28,748 bases of DNA from positions 1-28,748 of the forward strand of contig JAQTSP010000002.1 in NCBI GenBank assembly GCA_028711205.1, written 5' to 3'. Made by a program: the position numbers and the translations under genes. The notes beneath the pieces were generated by a model. That model did no database searches, was not told the origin of the DNA, and saw only the letters and a program-made list of their open reading frames with translations. Position 1 is the first letter of the stretch. Every line of letters begins with the position of its first letter. This DNA is from Eubacteriales bacterium. Lineage in GTDB: Bacteria > Bacillota > Clostridia > Christensenellales > SZUA-584. Below, one piece after another: positions 7,831 to 15,533 of this stretch.

Positions 7831-9359
7831 ACCGATTCTCCCCCTGCCATATAATTTAACATGTTTTCAATCGTCGCTTGCTCCGTATTTAACTTCGCCA
7901 CAATCTTTCCTTCTCGCATAACCAACACTCGATCACTGATAAAGGGGATCTCAGAAATATCCGATGAGAAAAACAATATTCCCATCCCTTGTTCTTTAAG
8001 TTCCATAATCAGTTTATAAATCATCGCTTTCGCGCCGACATCAATGCCTCTTGTTGGTTCGTCCAATATCAGAATTTTGGGTTGTACCATCAGCGCTTTT
8101 GACACCGCCACTTTTTGCTGATTGCCACCACTTAGATTATCTACAGTCTGCCTTAAGCTTGTGATCCTGATCTTAAGTTTATTTACATAATTTAAGGCAT
8201 CCTTCTTTTCTTTTTTCTGGTTGATAAACCCTGCCCGGCTGATTCTTTTTCTATATACATCACTCAAAGCAATGTTTTCTATGACGCTTCTTATCAAAAC
8301 AAGCCCCTGCAATTTTCTGTCTTCGGGTACAATTGCAATGCCTTTTTTATATGCACTTTTTGGGCTCGTAAGATTGACTCCTTTTCCTTCTATGAATATT
8401 TGCCCGCCTGATTTTTTATCCAGCCCGATAATCGTTCTTACCAGTTCGGTCTTGCCAGAACCAACCAATCCGGTTATCCCGATGACTTCACCTTTATGAA
8501 GCCTGAGTGATACTTCTTCCTCTTTTTCTTTTCTCCTCAAATTTGAGATTTCAAATATTGGTTCTTCATTCTTATAGTCCTTAGACTCTTTTTTTGTCTT
8601 CTCCATAACCTCTTGTTGTGTTTTAAGCAGGTCTTCTCCTACCATAAAAGATATAACTTCGCGCTGTGTCGTCGATTTTTTATCCAATGTGGTAACAAGT
8701 TTTCCGTCACGCAGCACAGTAACTCTATCAGATACGGAAAATACCTCGTCAAGCAAATGCGAAATATAGATGATTGTGGTACCGCGTTTTTTAAGCATGT
8801 CAATAATTTTCATAAGCTCATCCACTTCATCCTTGCTGATTGAAGAGGTGGGCTCATCCATAATGATAACTTTCGCATTCTCTGCAACGGCCTTAACTAT
8901 GGATACGACCTGTCTATATGCAATAGGCAGTTTATCTGTGCGAATTCCGGCATCGATTTTATAGCCCAACTCTTTTATTAAAGCATCGGCTTGGCTGATC
9001 ATTTTCCGCCCGCTGACAAACCCGAATTTTGCCGTACCGCGCTGGCTCAAAAATATATTTTCTGCAACAGTATAGGCAGGCACCAAAGAAAGCTCCTGAG
9101 GTATTATTACAATCCCGTTGTCACGAGCAACGTTTACGTTATATTTTTTCATCTTAATATCATCAATAATAATTTCGCCACTATCTGGAGGATATACCCC
9201 CATAAGAATTTTCATTAACGTAGATTTCCCCGCACCGTTTTCACCTACAATCGCATGAACTTCACCTTTTTTTAACTCAAGGTCAACATCAAACAATACC
9301 TGAACAGTGGAAAAACTTTTATTTATTTTATTTAGACATACAATCGTATCTTCATTCAA
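7827..9359 (-). CDS. ABC sugar transporter ATP-binding protein (RbsA/XylG type, two ATPase domains)
   Basis: Double ATPase energising sugar import, 510 residues. The first domain has Walker A GENGAGKST (39-47), Walker B IIMDEPTSS and a degenerate signature LPIAYRQ, as is common in RbsA. The second has GLVGSGKTE in place of a full Walker A, the signature LSGGNQQK and ILDEPTRGIDVGAK. The open frame extends to 9461, but that overlaps the lipoprotein gene and a 36-base hairpin. The start chosen is TTG 9359, six bases after GAGGTG, giving the usual RbsA length. A GTG at 9368 is the alternative. Confidence 0.92.
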   Translation of the reverse strand: MNEDTIVCLNKINKSFSTVQVLFDVDLELKKGEVHAIVGENGAGKSTLMKILMGVYPPDSGEIIIDDIKMKKYNVNVARDNGIVIIPQELSLVPAYTVAENIFLSQRGTAKFGFVSGRKMISQADALIKELGYKIDAGIRTDKLPIAYRQVVSIVKAVAENAKVIIMDEPTSSISKDEVDELMKIIDMLKKRGTTIIYISHLLDEVFSVSDRVTVLRDGKLVTTLDKKSTTQREVISFMVGEDLLKTQQEVMEKTKKESKDYKNEEPIFEISNLRRKEKEEEVSLRLHKGEVIGITGLVGSGKTELVRTIIGLDKKSGGQIFIEGKGVNLTSPKSAYKKGIAIVPEDRKLQGLVLIRSVIENIALSDVYRKRISRAGFINQKKEKKDALNYVNKLKIRITSLRQTVDNLSGGNQQKVAVSKALMVQPKILILDEPTRGIDVGAKAMIYKLIMELKEQGMGILFFSSDISEIPFISDRVLVMREGKIVAKLNTEQATIENMLNYMAGGESV

Positions 9360-9377
9360 ATTATTCACCTCTTGTTT

Positions 9378-9413
9378 GTTATTAAGTGCCCATAAAAATG
9401 GGCACTTAATAAC
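9378..9413 (-). promoter_or_regulatory. Perfect intercistronic stem-loop between binding-protein and ATPase genes
   Basis: A 16-bp perfect inverted repeat (GTTATTAAGTGCCCAT and its complement) with a four-base loop. It starts ten bases after the stop codon of the binding-protein gene and ends before the ATPase ribosome binding site. No T-run follows on the minus strand, so it is not a simple terminator. Such hairpins are known in ABC operons to protect the 3' end of the binding-protein mRNA or to reduce downstream transcription, so that the lipoprotein exceeds the membrane subunits. That role is inferred. Confidence 0.7.
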
Positions 9414-9423
9414 ATATCGCACA

Positions 9424-10488
9424 CTATTGCCACTCGTCACTGTATAGGTCAAAATCCCCATACTGTTTTAGGAATTCAACAGAATCCTCCATCAATAAAT
9501 CAATATTGTCCTGTGTTACGGTTACTACCGGAAGCTCAATTAATTCTTCATAAGGTTCACCGTTAATTGCCTTAACCAGTTGTCTTACCCCCAATACACC
9601 CATTGCATATGGGAACTGTGTAACGCCGCCTTTGATAGCGCTACCCTGTTTGATCGCTTCCGCTACTTCACTTTCTACGTCATAGCTGACAATGATAATA
9701 TCATCGCTCAGACCCGCAGCATCAACCGCGGCAAGCGCGCCAATCGCAGGATCTCCTTGCGAACAGAATATGCCTTTCAGGTCAGGATATTTCGTTAGGA
9801 GAGGCGTAATCTTTGAAAGCGTATCCTCACGCGTGCCATCCTGATCGATTGTCTCAACGATTGTGATGTTCGACCCTTCAAGCGCATCCATAAATCCGTC
9901 ATAACGATCATCCATTGCGATTGAACTGAACTCATATTTTGTCATGATGATTTCGCCTTCGTCATTTAACAATTCTCTCATGAATTCGCCAGCCGCATAT
10001 CCGCCGGAATAGTTATCCGATGTAACGATAGCGGTTGCTCCTTCGGTTTCTTCAGGTGCCACATCGGTTAATACCATTGGAAGCCCTGCATCCAACGCCT
10101 TCTGTAGCGGCCCCGCTATAGCAACGCTATCGATCGGGTTGACTACGATTCCAGCATAACCCTGCGCAATATATGTTTCGGTTGCACGCGTTTCGGCTTC
10201 AATATCGTTGTCCGAGAACTGAACAGTGATCTCTACGCCCAACTCCGCCGCTGCGTCCTCATACCCTTCAACCATGACCGTATAGAACTCAACGCTCGGG
10301 TCAATCGGTATAACACCAATTTTAATCGTTTCTTCGGCTTCTGTCGTCTCGGCCGTCTCTTCTGTCACCGCCGTCTCTTCTGTCACCACCGTCTCTTCGT
10401 TTCCTTCAGAATCTGAAGATTCCGAACATCCAACTGCTAACAATAACAAAGCAATTACCATAACTACAACAACAATCTTTTTTTTCAT
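9424..10488 (-). CDS. ABC sugar transporter substrate-binding lipoprotein (RbsB-like)
   Basis: Extracellular periplasmic-binding-protein-like lipoprotein of 354 residues (peripla_BP_4/RbsB family). A signal peptide MKKKIVVVVMVIALLLLAVG ends at a lipobox cysteine, C21. An acidic, threonine-rich linker (about 22-50) with repeated VTEETA units follows, then the ribose-binding fold beginning IKIGVIP. The fold includes YIAQGYAGIVVNPIDS, YDGFMDALEG and the hinge region GIFCSQGDPAIGALAAVDAAG. The start is ATG 10488, behind GGAGGAG; an upstream ATG at 10509 would place residues before the signal sequence. It is the specificity component, so the operon's sugar is decided here, but it cannot be named from sequence. 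Confidence 0.93.
   Translation of the reverse strand: MKKKIVVVVMVIALLLLAVGCSESSDSEGNEETVVTEETAVTEETAETTEAEETIKIGVIPIDPSVEFYTVMVEGYEDAAAELGVEITVQFSDNDIEAETRATETYIAQGYAGIVVNPIDSVAIAGPLQKALDAGLPMVLTDVAPEETEGATAIVTSDNYSGGYAAGEFMRELLNDEGEIIMTKYEFSSIAMDDRYDGFMDALEGSNITIVETIDQDGTREDTLSKITPLLTKYPDLKGIFCSQGDPAIGALAAVDAAGLSDDIIIVSYDVESEVAEAIKQGSAIKGGVTQFPYAMGVLGVRQLVKAINGEPYEELIELPVVTVTQDNIDLLMEDSVEFLKQYGDFDLYSDEWQ
10352..10399. repeat. 18-bp tandem repeat in the lipoprotein linker
   Basis: Two identical units of GCCGTCTCTTCTGTCACC (10352-10369 and 10370-10387) followed by a partial third copy. In frame they encode VTEETA repeats in the flexible linker after the lipidated cysteine. Copy number may vary between strains by slippage; any change would be a multiple of six residues. 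Confidence 0.85.
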
Positions 10489-10555
10489 AACATCTCCTCC
10501 ATCTTTCATAATTTTCCAATAACGACATTAATTACATACATTATTCTTTATAATA

Positions 10556-11956
10556 TCACCCCTTTTTCTCTATAGAGTCAATACACCGGTCAACAATGTC
10601 TAATATCGTGTCAATTTCGCTTTTCTCAATGATATATGCGGGCATAAACGTCATACGGTTCCCATAGTATGCCGCGCGGCATATCAGCACGCCATAATCT
10701 AAGGCTTTTTTCAGTACCTCTATTGTTTCCGGTTCTGCTGGCTCTTTCGTCTTTCGATCCCGAACAAGCTCGAGGCTAAGACCTAATCCGATCCCCTGAA
10801 CATCTCCAATCATTTCATGCCGTTTCTGCAATTGTTTTAGTCCGTCGAGGAAATAATTACCCATCTCTTCATTTCTTTTTAGTAAATTTCTCTTCTTAAT
10901 CTGATCGATCACCGTCAGCGCCGCCCTGCATCCCACAGCGTTGCCGTGCCATGTACCCATATGTTTATCCGGCTTATCATCCCATACCGACATGACCTCG
11001 CTTTTCCCGATAACTGCTGAAAGCGGCCATATGCCACCGGATAAAGCTTTCGATGTTACCACCAAGTCCGGTGTAACATCATAATGCTCGATACAAAACC
11101 ATTTCCCGCTCCGTCCCATGCCAATCGCGATTTCATCATCAATCATAACAATACCAAATTCATCGCATATTTCTCTTAGCCCCTGCATAAATTCTTTGGG
11201 CGGGAATATACCTCCCGTATGGAACTGTGCAGGTTCAACAATCAATGTGGAAATAAAATTCGTTTTTGTTTTCGGGTCATAAATTCCGAATTCAGGAGAT
11301 TCAAACATCCTCTTTAAATGTTTTACGCAATACATATTACAACTTGGATATTTCATATCGTAATAACAACGGTAACAATATGCATAAGGTATCCTTGTTA
11401 CTCTGTTTGCCATTGAAGGCATGCCGTCCCGGAAATATACGTTTGGCGCCACGGTCAACGCTCCGGTGGTACGGCCATGATATGCACCAAAAAATGATAT
11501 AAAATCATGCTGCGGATGAGGCGTATAAGACTCGGCTATTTGTATTGCCAATTCTATTGCTGCGCTTCCACCGATCTCAAACTGGACCTTTGCATCTTTT
11601 TTCATTTCTCCGGGGCCTATCCCTGCCAGTTCCTTTACAAGCTTTGCCCTGGGTATATTCGGCATATCTGAAATATGCATCAATGTCTTCATCTGATCGA
11701 TCACTTCACTGATTAACTCTTCCGGAGCATGTCCAAGACACGAAGCGGCAAATTGTCCATAGGTATCAATGTACTCATTTCCATCGACATCCCACACTCT
11801 TGTACCTTTCATACGCTCAAAAACAGGAATTTTATTTGGCGAATCATATGTGACTCTCCAAAATGTACCTCCCGATTCATACTTAAAAAGGTCTTCTTTA
11901 ATTTCTTGAGATTTTTTCCCGGGTGTATCTCTATATTCTCCCAGCTTACTTGCCAT
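10556..11956 (-). CDS. Class III (omega) PLP-dependent aminotransferase
   Basis: Aminotransferase of the 4-aminobutyrate/acetylornithine fold type I group, 466 residues. The PLP lysine is K303 in VVTSKALSGG, and the pyridine-binding aspartate is D274 in MIDDEIAIGMGRSGK. Relatives usually have glutamine where A277 stands (DEVQ). A compact cysteine cluster C194, C197, C206 and C210 (C-x2-C-x8-C-x3-C) lies in the middle. Similar cysteine inserts occur in some GABA-aminotransferase-like proteins and may hold a structural metal. ATG 11956 follows AAAGGAG. It is the first gene after the operon promoter and operator, 67 bases before the lipoprotein. Its presence suggests that the imported compound or an intermediate carries an amino group, or that a keto or aldehyde product is aminated. 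Confidence 0.88.
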   Translation of the reverse strand: MASKLGEYRDTPGKKSQEIKEDLFKYESGGTFWRVTYDSPNKIPVFERMKGTRVWDVDGNEYIDTYGQFAASCLGHAPEELISEVIDQMKTLMHISDMPNIPRAKLVKELAGIGPGEMKKDAKVQFEIGGSAAIELAIQIAESYTPHPQHDFISFFGAYHGRTTGALTVAPNVYFRDGMPSMANRVTRIPYAYCYRCYYDMKYPSCNMYCVKHLKRMFESPEFGIYDPKTKTNFISTLIVEPAQFHTGGIFPPKEFMQGLREICDEFGIVMIDDEIAIGMGRSGKWFCIEHYDVTPDLVVTSKALSGGIWPLSAVIGKSEVMSVWDDKPDKHMGTWHGNAVGCRAALTVIDQIKKRNLLKRNEEMGNYFLDGLKQLQKRHEMIGDVQGIGLGLSLELVRDRKTKEPAEPETIEVLKKALDYGVLICRAAYYGNRMTFMPAYIIEKSEIDTILDIVDRCIDSIEKKG

Positions 11957-11984
11957 AAAAAGCTCCTTTCATATAATAGATATT

Positions 11985-12002
11985 TATGTATACGTATACA
12001 TA
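11985..12002. promoter_or_regulatory. LacI-type operator in front of the sugar operon
   Basis: An 18-bp perfect palindrome, TATGTATACGTATACATA, centred on a CG step as is usual for LacI/GalR-family operators. It lies just downstream of the predicted operon transcription start, where a bound repressor would block RNA polymerase. The 14-bp core TGTATACGTATACA recurs at 13060-13073 before the lacI-type gene. Confidence 0.8.
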
Positions 12003-12014
12003 TTTTTTAAAAAA

Positions 12015-12020
12015 ATTATA
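12015..12020 (-). promoter_or_regulatory. Probable -10 box of the sugar operon
   Basis: A perfect TATAAT on the minus strand overlapping the stop codon of the lacI-type gene. It would start transcription near 12008, immediately before the operator palindrome. No good -35 box lies 16-18 bases upstream, so the promoter may be weak or need an activator. Read-through from the lacI-type gene is also possible. Confidence 0.45.
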
Positions 12021-13029
12021 ATTTGCCCAAAGAACATGAACCTCTCGCGATTAGCTTTGTGGGTAAAAATACCCTTCTTGGTTCATCCGATGTATTCCCA
12101 TCTATTCTATCAATAATAAACTCTGCTGCCAATTTACCCATTTCCGAAGTTGCACGGCTCACGACGGTTATTGGTGGCACAAGATGCGTTGCAAAATCAA
12201 AATCATCAAACCCTATCAGCGATACTTGGTCCGGAATCTTTATACCCATGTCAATAATCGCTTTGTAAGCACCCATAGTCATCAGATTGTTACACGTTAT
12301 GATTGCCGTGGGTAGTTCGTCATTCGAAAACAATTGAACTACGCCCTTATACGCACCCTCCTCCGTAAAATCGCCATTAATTAAATATCCTTCATTTATC
12401 GCAATCCCAAACTTTTTCATAGCAGCTTTATATCCGTTTAACCGCTCATATCCGGGAGTAATATCCTGAGAACCATATATTATGGAAATTTTTCTATGCC
12501 CGAGCTTATACAAATACTCGACAATAGAATACAACCCTCCAATATTATCTATACCCACATAATCGTAATCTTCCGTATATTCTATCTTTCTATCCAATAG
12601 TACGACAGGGATTCCCATCATCTTTATCCGCTGCAAATCGGCTTGGTTACACCTTACAAAAACTGCTATCAAACCGTCAACACGGAATCTCAGCAGCGAA
12701 CTTATTGCTTTTCTTTCAATTTCTTCATCCTCGTCCGTATTTTCGAAGATTATGTCATACCCCCTGCTATTGCATATTCTCTCGATCCCGCCAAGCACCG
12801 CAGGGAAAAAAGGATTGCTAATGTCAGGAACAAGGTACCCTATCGTCTTCGTATTTGCAAGCCGAAGATTCCGTGCAACCGCATTTTGTACATATCCATA
12901 TTTTTTTATTACTTCTGAAACCTTTTTATTTGTCTCCGCTGACACACTGGGGTCATTGTTGATGACTCTGGAAACTGTAGCAGAAGATACCCCAGCTAAT
13001 TTTGCAATATCTCTTTGATTCAAATTCAC
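12016..13029 (-). CDS. LacI/GalR-family transcriptional regulator
   Basis: DNA-binding sugar sensor of about 337 residues. The N-terminal helix-turn-helix reads NQRDIAKLAGVSSATVSRVI, followed by the hinge helix region NAVARNLRLANTKTIGYLVP and a periplasmic-binding-like effector domain (about 60-330). Family members start just before the helix-turn-helix, so GTG 13029 or TTG 13023 is preferred. The longer frame from ATG 13074 would begin inside the operator and add an untypical extension. Neither preferred start has a strong ribosome binding site. Its own promoter overlaps an operator copy, which suggests autorepression. It almost certainly controls the operon downstream, with a sugar or sugar phosphate as inducer. 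Confidence 0.9.
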   Translation of the reverse strand: MNLNQRDIAKLAGVSSATVSRVINNDPSVSAETNKKVSEVIKKYGYVQNAVARNLRLANTKTIGYLVPDISNPFFPAVLGGIERICNSRGYDIIFENTDEDEEIERKAISSLLRFRVDGLIAVFVRCNQADLQRIKMMGIPVVLLDRKIEYTEDYDYVGIDNIGGLYSIVEYLYKLGHRKISIIYGSQDITPGYERLNGYKAAMKKFGIAINEGYLINGDFTEEGAYKGVVQLFSNDELPTAIITCNNLMTMGAYKAIIDMGIKIPDQVSLIGFDDFDFATHLVPPITVVSRATSEMGKLAAEFIIDRIDGNTSDEPRRVFLPTKLIARGSCSLGKL

Positions 13030-13059
13030 ACACCAAATTCGGTAAGCTTTACGTTCCTT

Positions 13060-13073
13060 TGTATACGTATACA
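13060..13073. promoter_or_regulatory. LacI-type operator at the regulator's own promoter
   Basis: Second copy of the palindrome TGTATACGTATACA, identical over 14 bases to the operator before the aminotransferase. It overlaps the predicted -10 box of the lacI-type gene. This placement implies negative autoregulation. The two copies are about 1.07 kb apart, so DNA looping between them is conceivable. Confidence 0.75.
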
Positions 13074-13099
13074 TTAATTGATTTGAAACAGTTTGTCAA
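13071..13099 (-). promoter_or_regulatory. Promoter of the lacI-type gene
   Basis: Perfect -35 box TTGACA (13094-13099), a 17-base spacer, and a weak -10 box TAATGT (13071-13076) on the minus strand. A-rich tracts just upstream, including a tandem decamer at 13113-13132, could act as an UP element. The -10 box shares bases with the operator. Confidence 0.6.
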
Positions 13100-13112
13100 T
13101 ACTTTTTTATAT

Positions 13113-13132
13113 ATTTTTCGGAATTTTTCGGA
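13113..13132. repeat. Tandem decamer upstream of the lacI-type promoter
   Basis: Two head-to-tail copies of ATTTTTCGGA directly upstream of the -35 box. On the transcribed strand they present A-tracts spaced by ten bases, one helical turn, which would bend DNA or contact the polymerase alpha subunit. Confidence 0.5.
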
Positions 13133-13202
13133 ATGTATTGGCTCTTCACGATATACAGTGTGGAAACCGGAAAAATAGCGCCGGAAGGTGCGGATGATCA
13201 TT

Positions 13203-13919
13203 CTAAAAATCGATCAGCCCGTATTCCGCCAGCCTTTTATCAAATTTTTTTCTGTTTGCGCAGTGTTTTGTAAGCTCTGCGTAAAACGCTTTCGAGTGGT
13301 TGGCGTACTTGAAATGGCAAAGCTCGTGCATGATGACATAATCGATCAGCTCGGGCTCGCATCGAAGGAGATGGACGCTAAGGCTGACCGTATGTCTTTT
13401 CGGGTTGACGCTTCCCCATCTTGTCAGCATGTTTTTGACCGAGATCCGCACATCCCGTCCCATAAGATGCGGAAAAGCAGAGCGTATTTCTTTTGCGCGG
13501 GCGGCAAAGATATTTTTTGCGCGCCGTTCCATCCAAAGTATAAACAAGGCTTTTCGGTACCGTACATCCGCATTGGCCGGCGCATGAAGACGAAGCACAC
13601 CATCGTTATACGCGGCGGACGTTTCGTCCGTTTCGATCACTTCCAGCACCGTTTTTTCTCCAAGGTACCAGAACGTATCGCCGCTTGCGTATCCGGCCGG
13701 GTAGTATTTTTGCCGCTTATCAGCAATTTCTTTGAGTTTGGAGAGAATAAACTTTTCGTTATCGCCAATAAATTGCCGGATGCGGCTTTCCGGCGAATGA
13801 TGCGGCGCGGAAACAACGACCTTCGACGCACCCGTCACACGGATACGGATATTTTTCATGTTTTTTCTGACCAGCGTACAATTGATGATACCACTGCCTG
13901 TTTTGATACTATATTCCAC
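13203..13919 (-). CDS. YgjP-type (DUF45/M48-like) metallopeptidase
   Basis: Predicted zinc metallopeptidase of the YgjP/WLM-type family, 238 residues from GTG 13919. The zinc site is HELCH in VIMHELCHFKYANHSKAFY near the C-terminus. It is preceded by the family landmark NMLTRWGSVNP and by SLSVHLLRCEPELIDYV. The N-terminal half is a beta-rich domain beginning CTLVRKNMKNIRIRV. The open frame extends to TTG 13946, but a perfect TATAAT (13926-13931, minus strand) lies in that extension. Neither start has a clear ribosome binding site, so the start is uncertain. It has no signal peptide. It is divergent from murA and stands alone; its physiological substrate is not known. Confidence 0.82.
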   Translation of the reverse strand: MEYSIKTGSGIINCTLVRKNMKNIRIRVTGASKVVVSAPHHSPESRIRQFIGDNEKFILSKLKEIADKRQKYYPAGYASGDTFWYLGEKTVLEVIETDETSAAYNDGVLRLHAPANADVRYRKALFILWMERRAKNIFAARAKEIRSAFPHLMGRDVRISVKNMLTRWGSVNPKRHTVSLSVHLLRCEPELIDYVIMHELCHFKYANHSKAFYAELTKHCANRKKFDKRLAEYGLIDF

Positions 13920-13946
13920 GCATTTATTATAGTATAAATGACTCAA

Positions 13947-14211
13947 CTTCGATACATGATATTTATAAAATCTCTTTTTTGACCTTTTCTATTTCAAATC
14001 AAGCCCATTTATTTACAGACCCGTTTTCATGATACATCGATTTTAGTACGATTTAAAATGTTGCCGGATAATCAATGTTTTTTATGGAATAAAACATATT
14101 TTGCATAAGGCATGTTTTTATAAAAACATCTCTCAATGTCATTTTTTTAAAGCTTTATTTTATCTTAGCTTCGGACAAAATAGATATAAGAAAAGCATTG
14201 AGGTGCAAAAG
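13947..14211. other. Divergent intergenic region between ygjP-like gene and murA
   Basis: About 265 A+T-rich bases. The clearest element is an 18-base perfect palindrome, ATGTTTTTATAAAAACAT (14112-14129). No convincing -35/-10 pair was found for murA, although TATAAG near 14185 could be a -10 box. No RNA gene or small ORF was recognised. Confidence 0.5.
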
Positions 14212-15489
14212 TTGATAGATAATAAAAACATACACAAAAAAGGAAAATGCCTGAAAATAATAAATAACGGGCCGCTTTTCGGCGAGTGTGATATCAGCAC
14301 GTCGAAAAACGCCATTCTTCCCATACTTGCGGCGTCTCTTTTAACAAAAGAAACGGTCGTCATTCGAAAAGTCCCAAAAATCACCGATGTCAACAATATG
14401 ATTTTTTTGCTCAAAGCCTTTGGCGCGGGCGTTACCGTATCAAAAGATACGCTCACAGTATCAGCCAGGACGATCAAAACGACGTCGCCGAATGAATACA
14501 TGGCGGGCAAGCTTCGGGCGTCTTTTTTGTTTATGGGGCCGCTGCTGGCAAGAGAGGGATACGTGACGATGCCGCTGCCGGGCGGCTGCAGAATAGGGCT
14601 CCGGCCGATCGATTTACATATCAAGGGATTTAAGGCGCTGGGTGCAAAAGTGATCACCGTATCCGGGCATGTCATCACGTGGGGAAAAAGTCTTTCGGGC
14701 GGCACGATATATCTTGATTATCCGTCCGTCGGCGCGACGGAAAACATCATCATGGCGGCATGCCTGGCCAGGGGAACCACGACGGTCATCGGCGCGGCTG
14801 CCGAACCCGAGATCACGGATCTTGTTCATTTCCTTAAATCGATGGGCGCGAAGATACACACCATAGACAGCGGACGTATCATTATTGAAGGTGTGGACAC
14901 GCTTGGCGGTACGGATTATACACCGATCTCAGACCGTATTGAAGCAGGTACGCTGATGCTTGCCGCGGCCGTTTCGGGCGGCGATATCCGCCTTAACCGG
15001 GCCAACATCAACCATTTAGAGCCTGTGTCTTTAAAGCTTGCCGAAGCGGGCGCTGAAATCTTCCCGTATTCGGGAGGCTTGAGGATAAAGGGGAAAGGTG
15101 CGGTTCCGATGGATATCGTCTCGTCGCCGTATCCCGGATTCCCGACGGATATGCAGGCGCCGTTTATGGCCGCGTGCTGTATCGCCAATGGCGTCAGCAC
15201 GGTCAGCGAAACCGTATTCGAAAACCGTTTTTTGCATGTGGCAGAGCTCGAAAAAATGGGCGCCGATATTACGGTTGCCGGGCGCACCGCCGTGATCACG
15301 GGCCGGGGGCACCTCAGTGGCGCGGAGGTCTGCGCGACCGACCTCAGGGCCGGTGCCGCGCTTTGCATCGCAGGGCTTGTCGCGCATGGCGAAACCATCA
15401 TCAAAGACATCTATCATCTGGAAAGAGGTTACGAAGACCTTGAAGGCAAGTTTAAAAGGCTGGGCGCCTCTATTCAAAGAATGTCATAA
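14212..15489 (+). CDS. murA: UDP-N-acetylglucosamine 1-carboxyvinyltransferase
   Basis: Adds enolpyruvate from PEP to UDP-GlcNAc, the first committed step of peptidoglycan synthesis in the cytoplasm. From TTG 14212 it has 425 residues, close to the usual 417-420. Key residues are K32 and N33 in TSKNAILP, catalytic C126 in PLPGGCRIGLRP (the fosfomycin target cysteine), the aspartate in FPTDMQAPF, and the arginine in TDLRAGAAL. TTG 14212 lies six bases after GAGGTG; the upstream frame to 14101 lacks a ribosome binding site and family similarity. It precedes spoIID and a spoIIQ-type gene, as murAA does in Bacillus subtilis. Spore formers often have two MurA paralogs, and this could be either. 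Confidence 0.95.
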   Translation: MIDNKNIHKKGKCLKIINNGPLFGECDISTSKNAILPILAASLLTKETVVIRKVPKITDVNNMIFLLKAFGAGVTVSKDTLTVSARTIKTTSPNEYMAGKLRASFLFMGPLLAREGYVTMPLPGGCRIGLRPIDLHIKGFKALGAKVITVSGHVITWGKSLSGGTIYLDYPSVGATENIIMAACLARGTTTVIGAAAEPEITDLVHFLKSMGAKIHTIDSGRIIIEGVDTLGGTDYTPISDRIEAGTLMLAAAVSGGDIRLNRANINHLEPVSLKLAEAGAEIFPYSGGLRIKGKGAVPMDIVSSPYPGFPTDMQAPFMAACCIANGVSTVSETVFENRFLHVAELEKMGADITVAGRTAVITGRGHLSGAEVCATDLRAGAALCIAGLVAHGETIIKDIYHLERGYEDLEGKFKRLGASIQRMS

Positions 15490-15533
15490 ATCCGCCGCTG
15501 ATCAAATAAACTGCAAAGGGAGGTGAGTTCGTT

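Noticed and set aside
1..11956. Sulfoquinovose pathway
   Set aside because: The KDPG-type aldolase and isomerase-like protein recall parts of sulfoglycolytic pathways, but no sulfoquinovosidase, sulfolactaldehyde enzyme or sulfonate exporter is visible, and isomerase plus FGGY kinase does not match the sulfo-Entner-Doudoroff route.
13030..13074. LacI-type start at ATG 13074
   Set aside because: That ATG lies beside the operator and -10 box, and the extension precedes the normal helix-turn-helix start of the family.
13188..13937. 249-codon plus-strand frame opposite the YgjP-type peptidase
   Set aside because: It is the antisense shadow of a gene with an intact HExxH site and matches no family.
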